DNA from: Rhodopseudomonas pseudopalustris
Lineage (GTDB): Bacteria; Pseudomonadota; Alphaproteobacteria; Rhizobiales; Xanthobacteraceae
NCBI RefSeq assembly: GCF_900110435.1
Contig: NZ_FODT01000003.1
Location: 186,001 to 250,000, forward strand
Length of the DNA: 64,000 nt
Direction: 5' to 3'
Numbering within the stretch: the stretch's first letter is position 1; the number at the start of each line of letters is the position of its first letter. Below the pieces are notes generated by a model. It made no database searches. It saw nothing but the letters and a program-made list of their open reading frames with translations, and had not been told where the DNA came from. Of this stretch, positions 63,994 to 64,000 are shown piece after piece. The position numbers were made by a program, and so were the translations under genes.

Positions 63994-64000
63994 TCGCGAT

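Overview
The window looks like chromosomal DNA of a Rhodopseudomonas palustris-like alphaproteobacterium (Nitrobacteraceae/Bradyrhizobium group). The inference rests on several things. Coding DNA is very GC-rich. A dcw (division and cell wall) cluster has alphaproteobacterial gene order. An arsM gene closely resembles the well-known R. palustris type. Candidate EcfG (general stress) promoters and Irr-like iron boxes are present, as are families of palindromic repeats of the kind scattered through Bradyrhizobium and Rhodopseudomonas genomes. No tRNA, rRNA, CRISPR array, transposase or phage gene was seen.

Layout. Positions 1-18762 hold the dcw cluster on the minus strand, transcribed rsmH-ftsL-ftsI-murE-murF-mraY-murD-ftsW-murG-murC-murB, then ddl-ftsQ-ftsA. 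ftsA runs off the left edge. Many joints overlap by 4 bases. The cluster is interrupted between murB and ddl by a GT87-like membrane glycosyltransferase and an oppositely oriented DUF4239 gene. No mraZ precedes rsmH. A divergent AmpD-like amidase and the RNase P RNA gene (rnpB) follow. Positions 20750-33751 hold an ABC exporter, an EmrAB-type efflux pair with a divergent TetR regulator and a perfect operator palindrome, an extensin-like lipoprotein, a chemoreceptor and a large autotransporter.

Positions 34100-41428 hold a LysR regulator, a HAD phosphatase and an arsenic cluster: arsR-arsP-thioredoxin on plus, arsR-arsC(LMW-PTP type)-arsC(glutaredoxin type)-acr3 on minus, and arsR-arsM on plus. 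Together these could reduce arsenate, export arsenite, methylate it and export organoarsenicals. Positions 41499-48179 hold a tryptophanase/tyrosine phenol-lyase relative, an L,D-transpeptidase, a DUF4403 protein, a stress-type PRC-barrel protein and a polytopic membrane protein. Positions 48362-53748 are the thiamine operon thiO-thiS-thiG-thiE-thiC under a TPP riboswitch, with GC-rich palindrome pairs inserted at two joints.

Positions 53749-55607 form an accessory stretch with one low-GC orphan gene, several long dispersed palindromes and a strongly structured non-coding segment that has its own sigma70-like promoter. This is the best candidate for something new in the window. The right end carries a RidA protein, a zinc-ribbon membrane protein behind an FNR/FixK-like box, a cytochrome P450, a SOUL heme-binding protein, an EcfG-promoted DUF2188 gene, a DoxX protein, a lipoprotein, bacterioferritin and its ferredoxin with Irr-like boxes, and two tandem paralogous small exported proteins.
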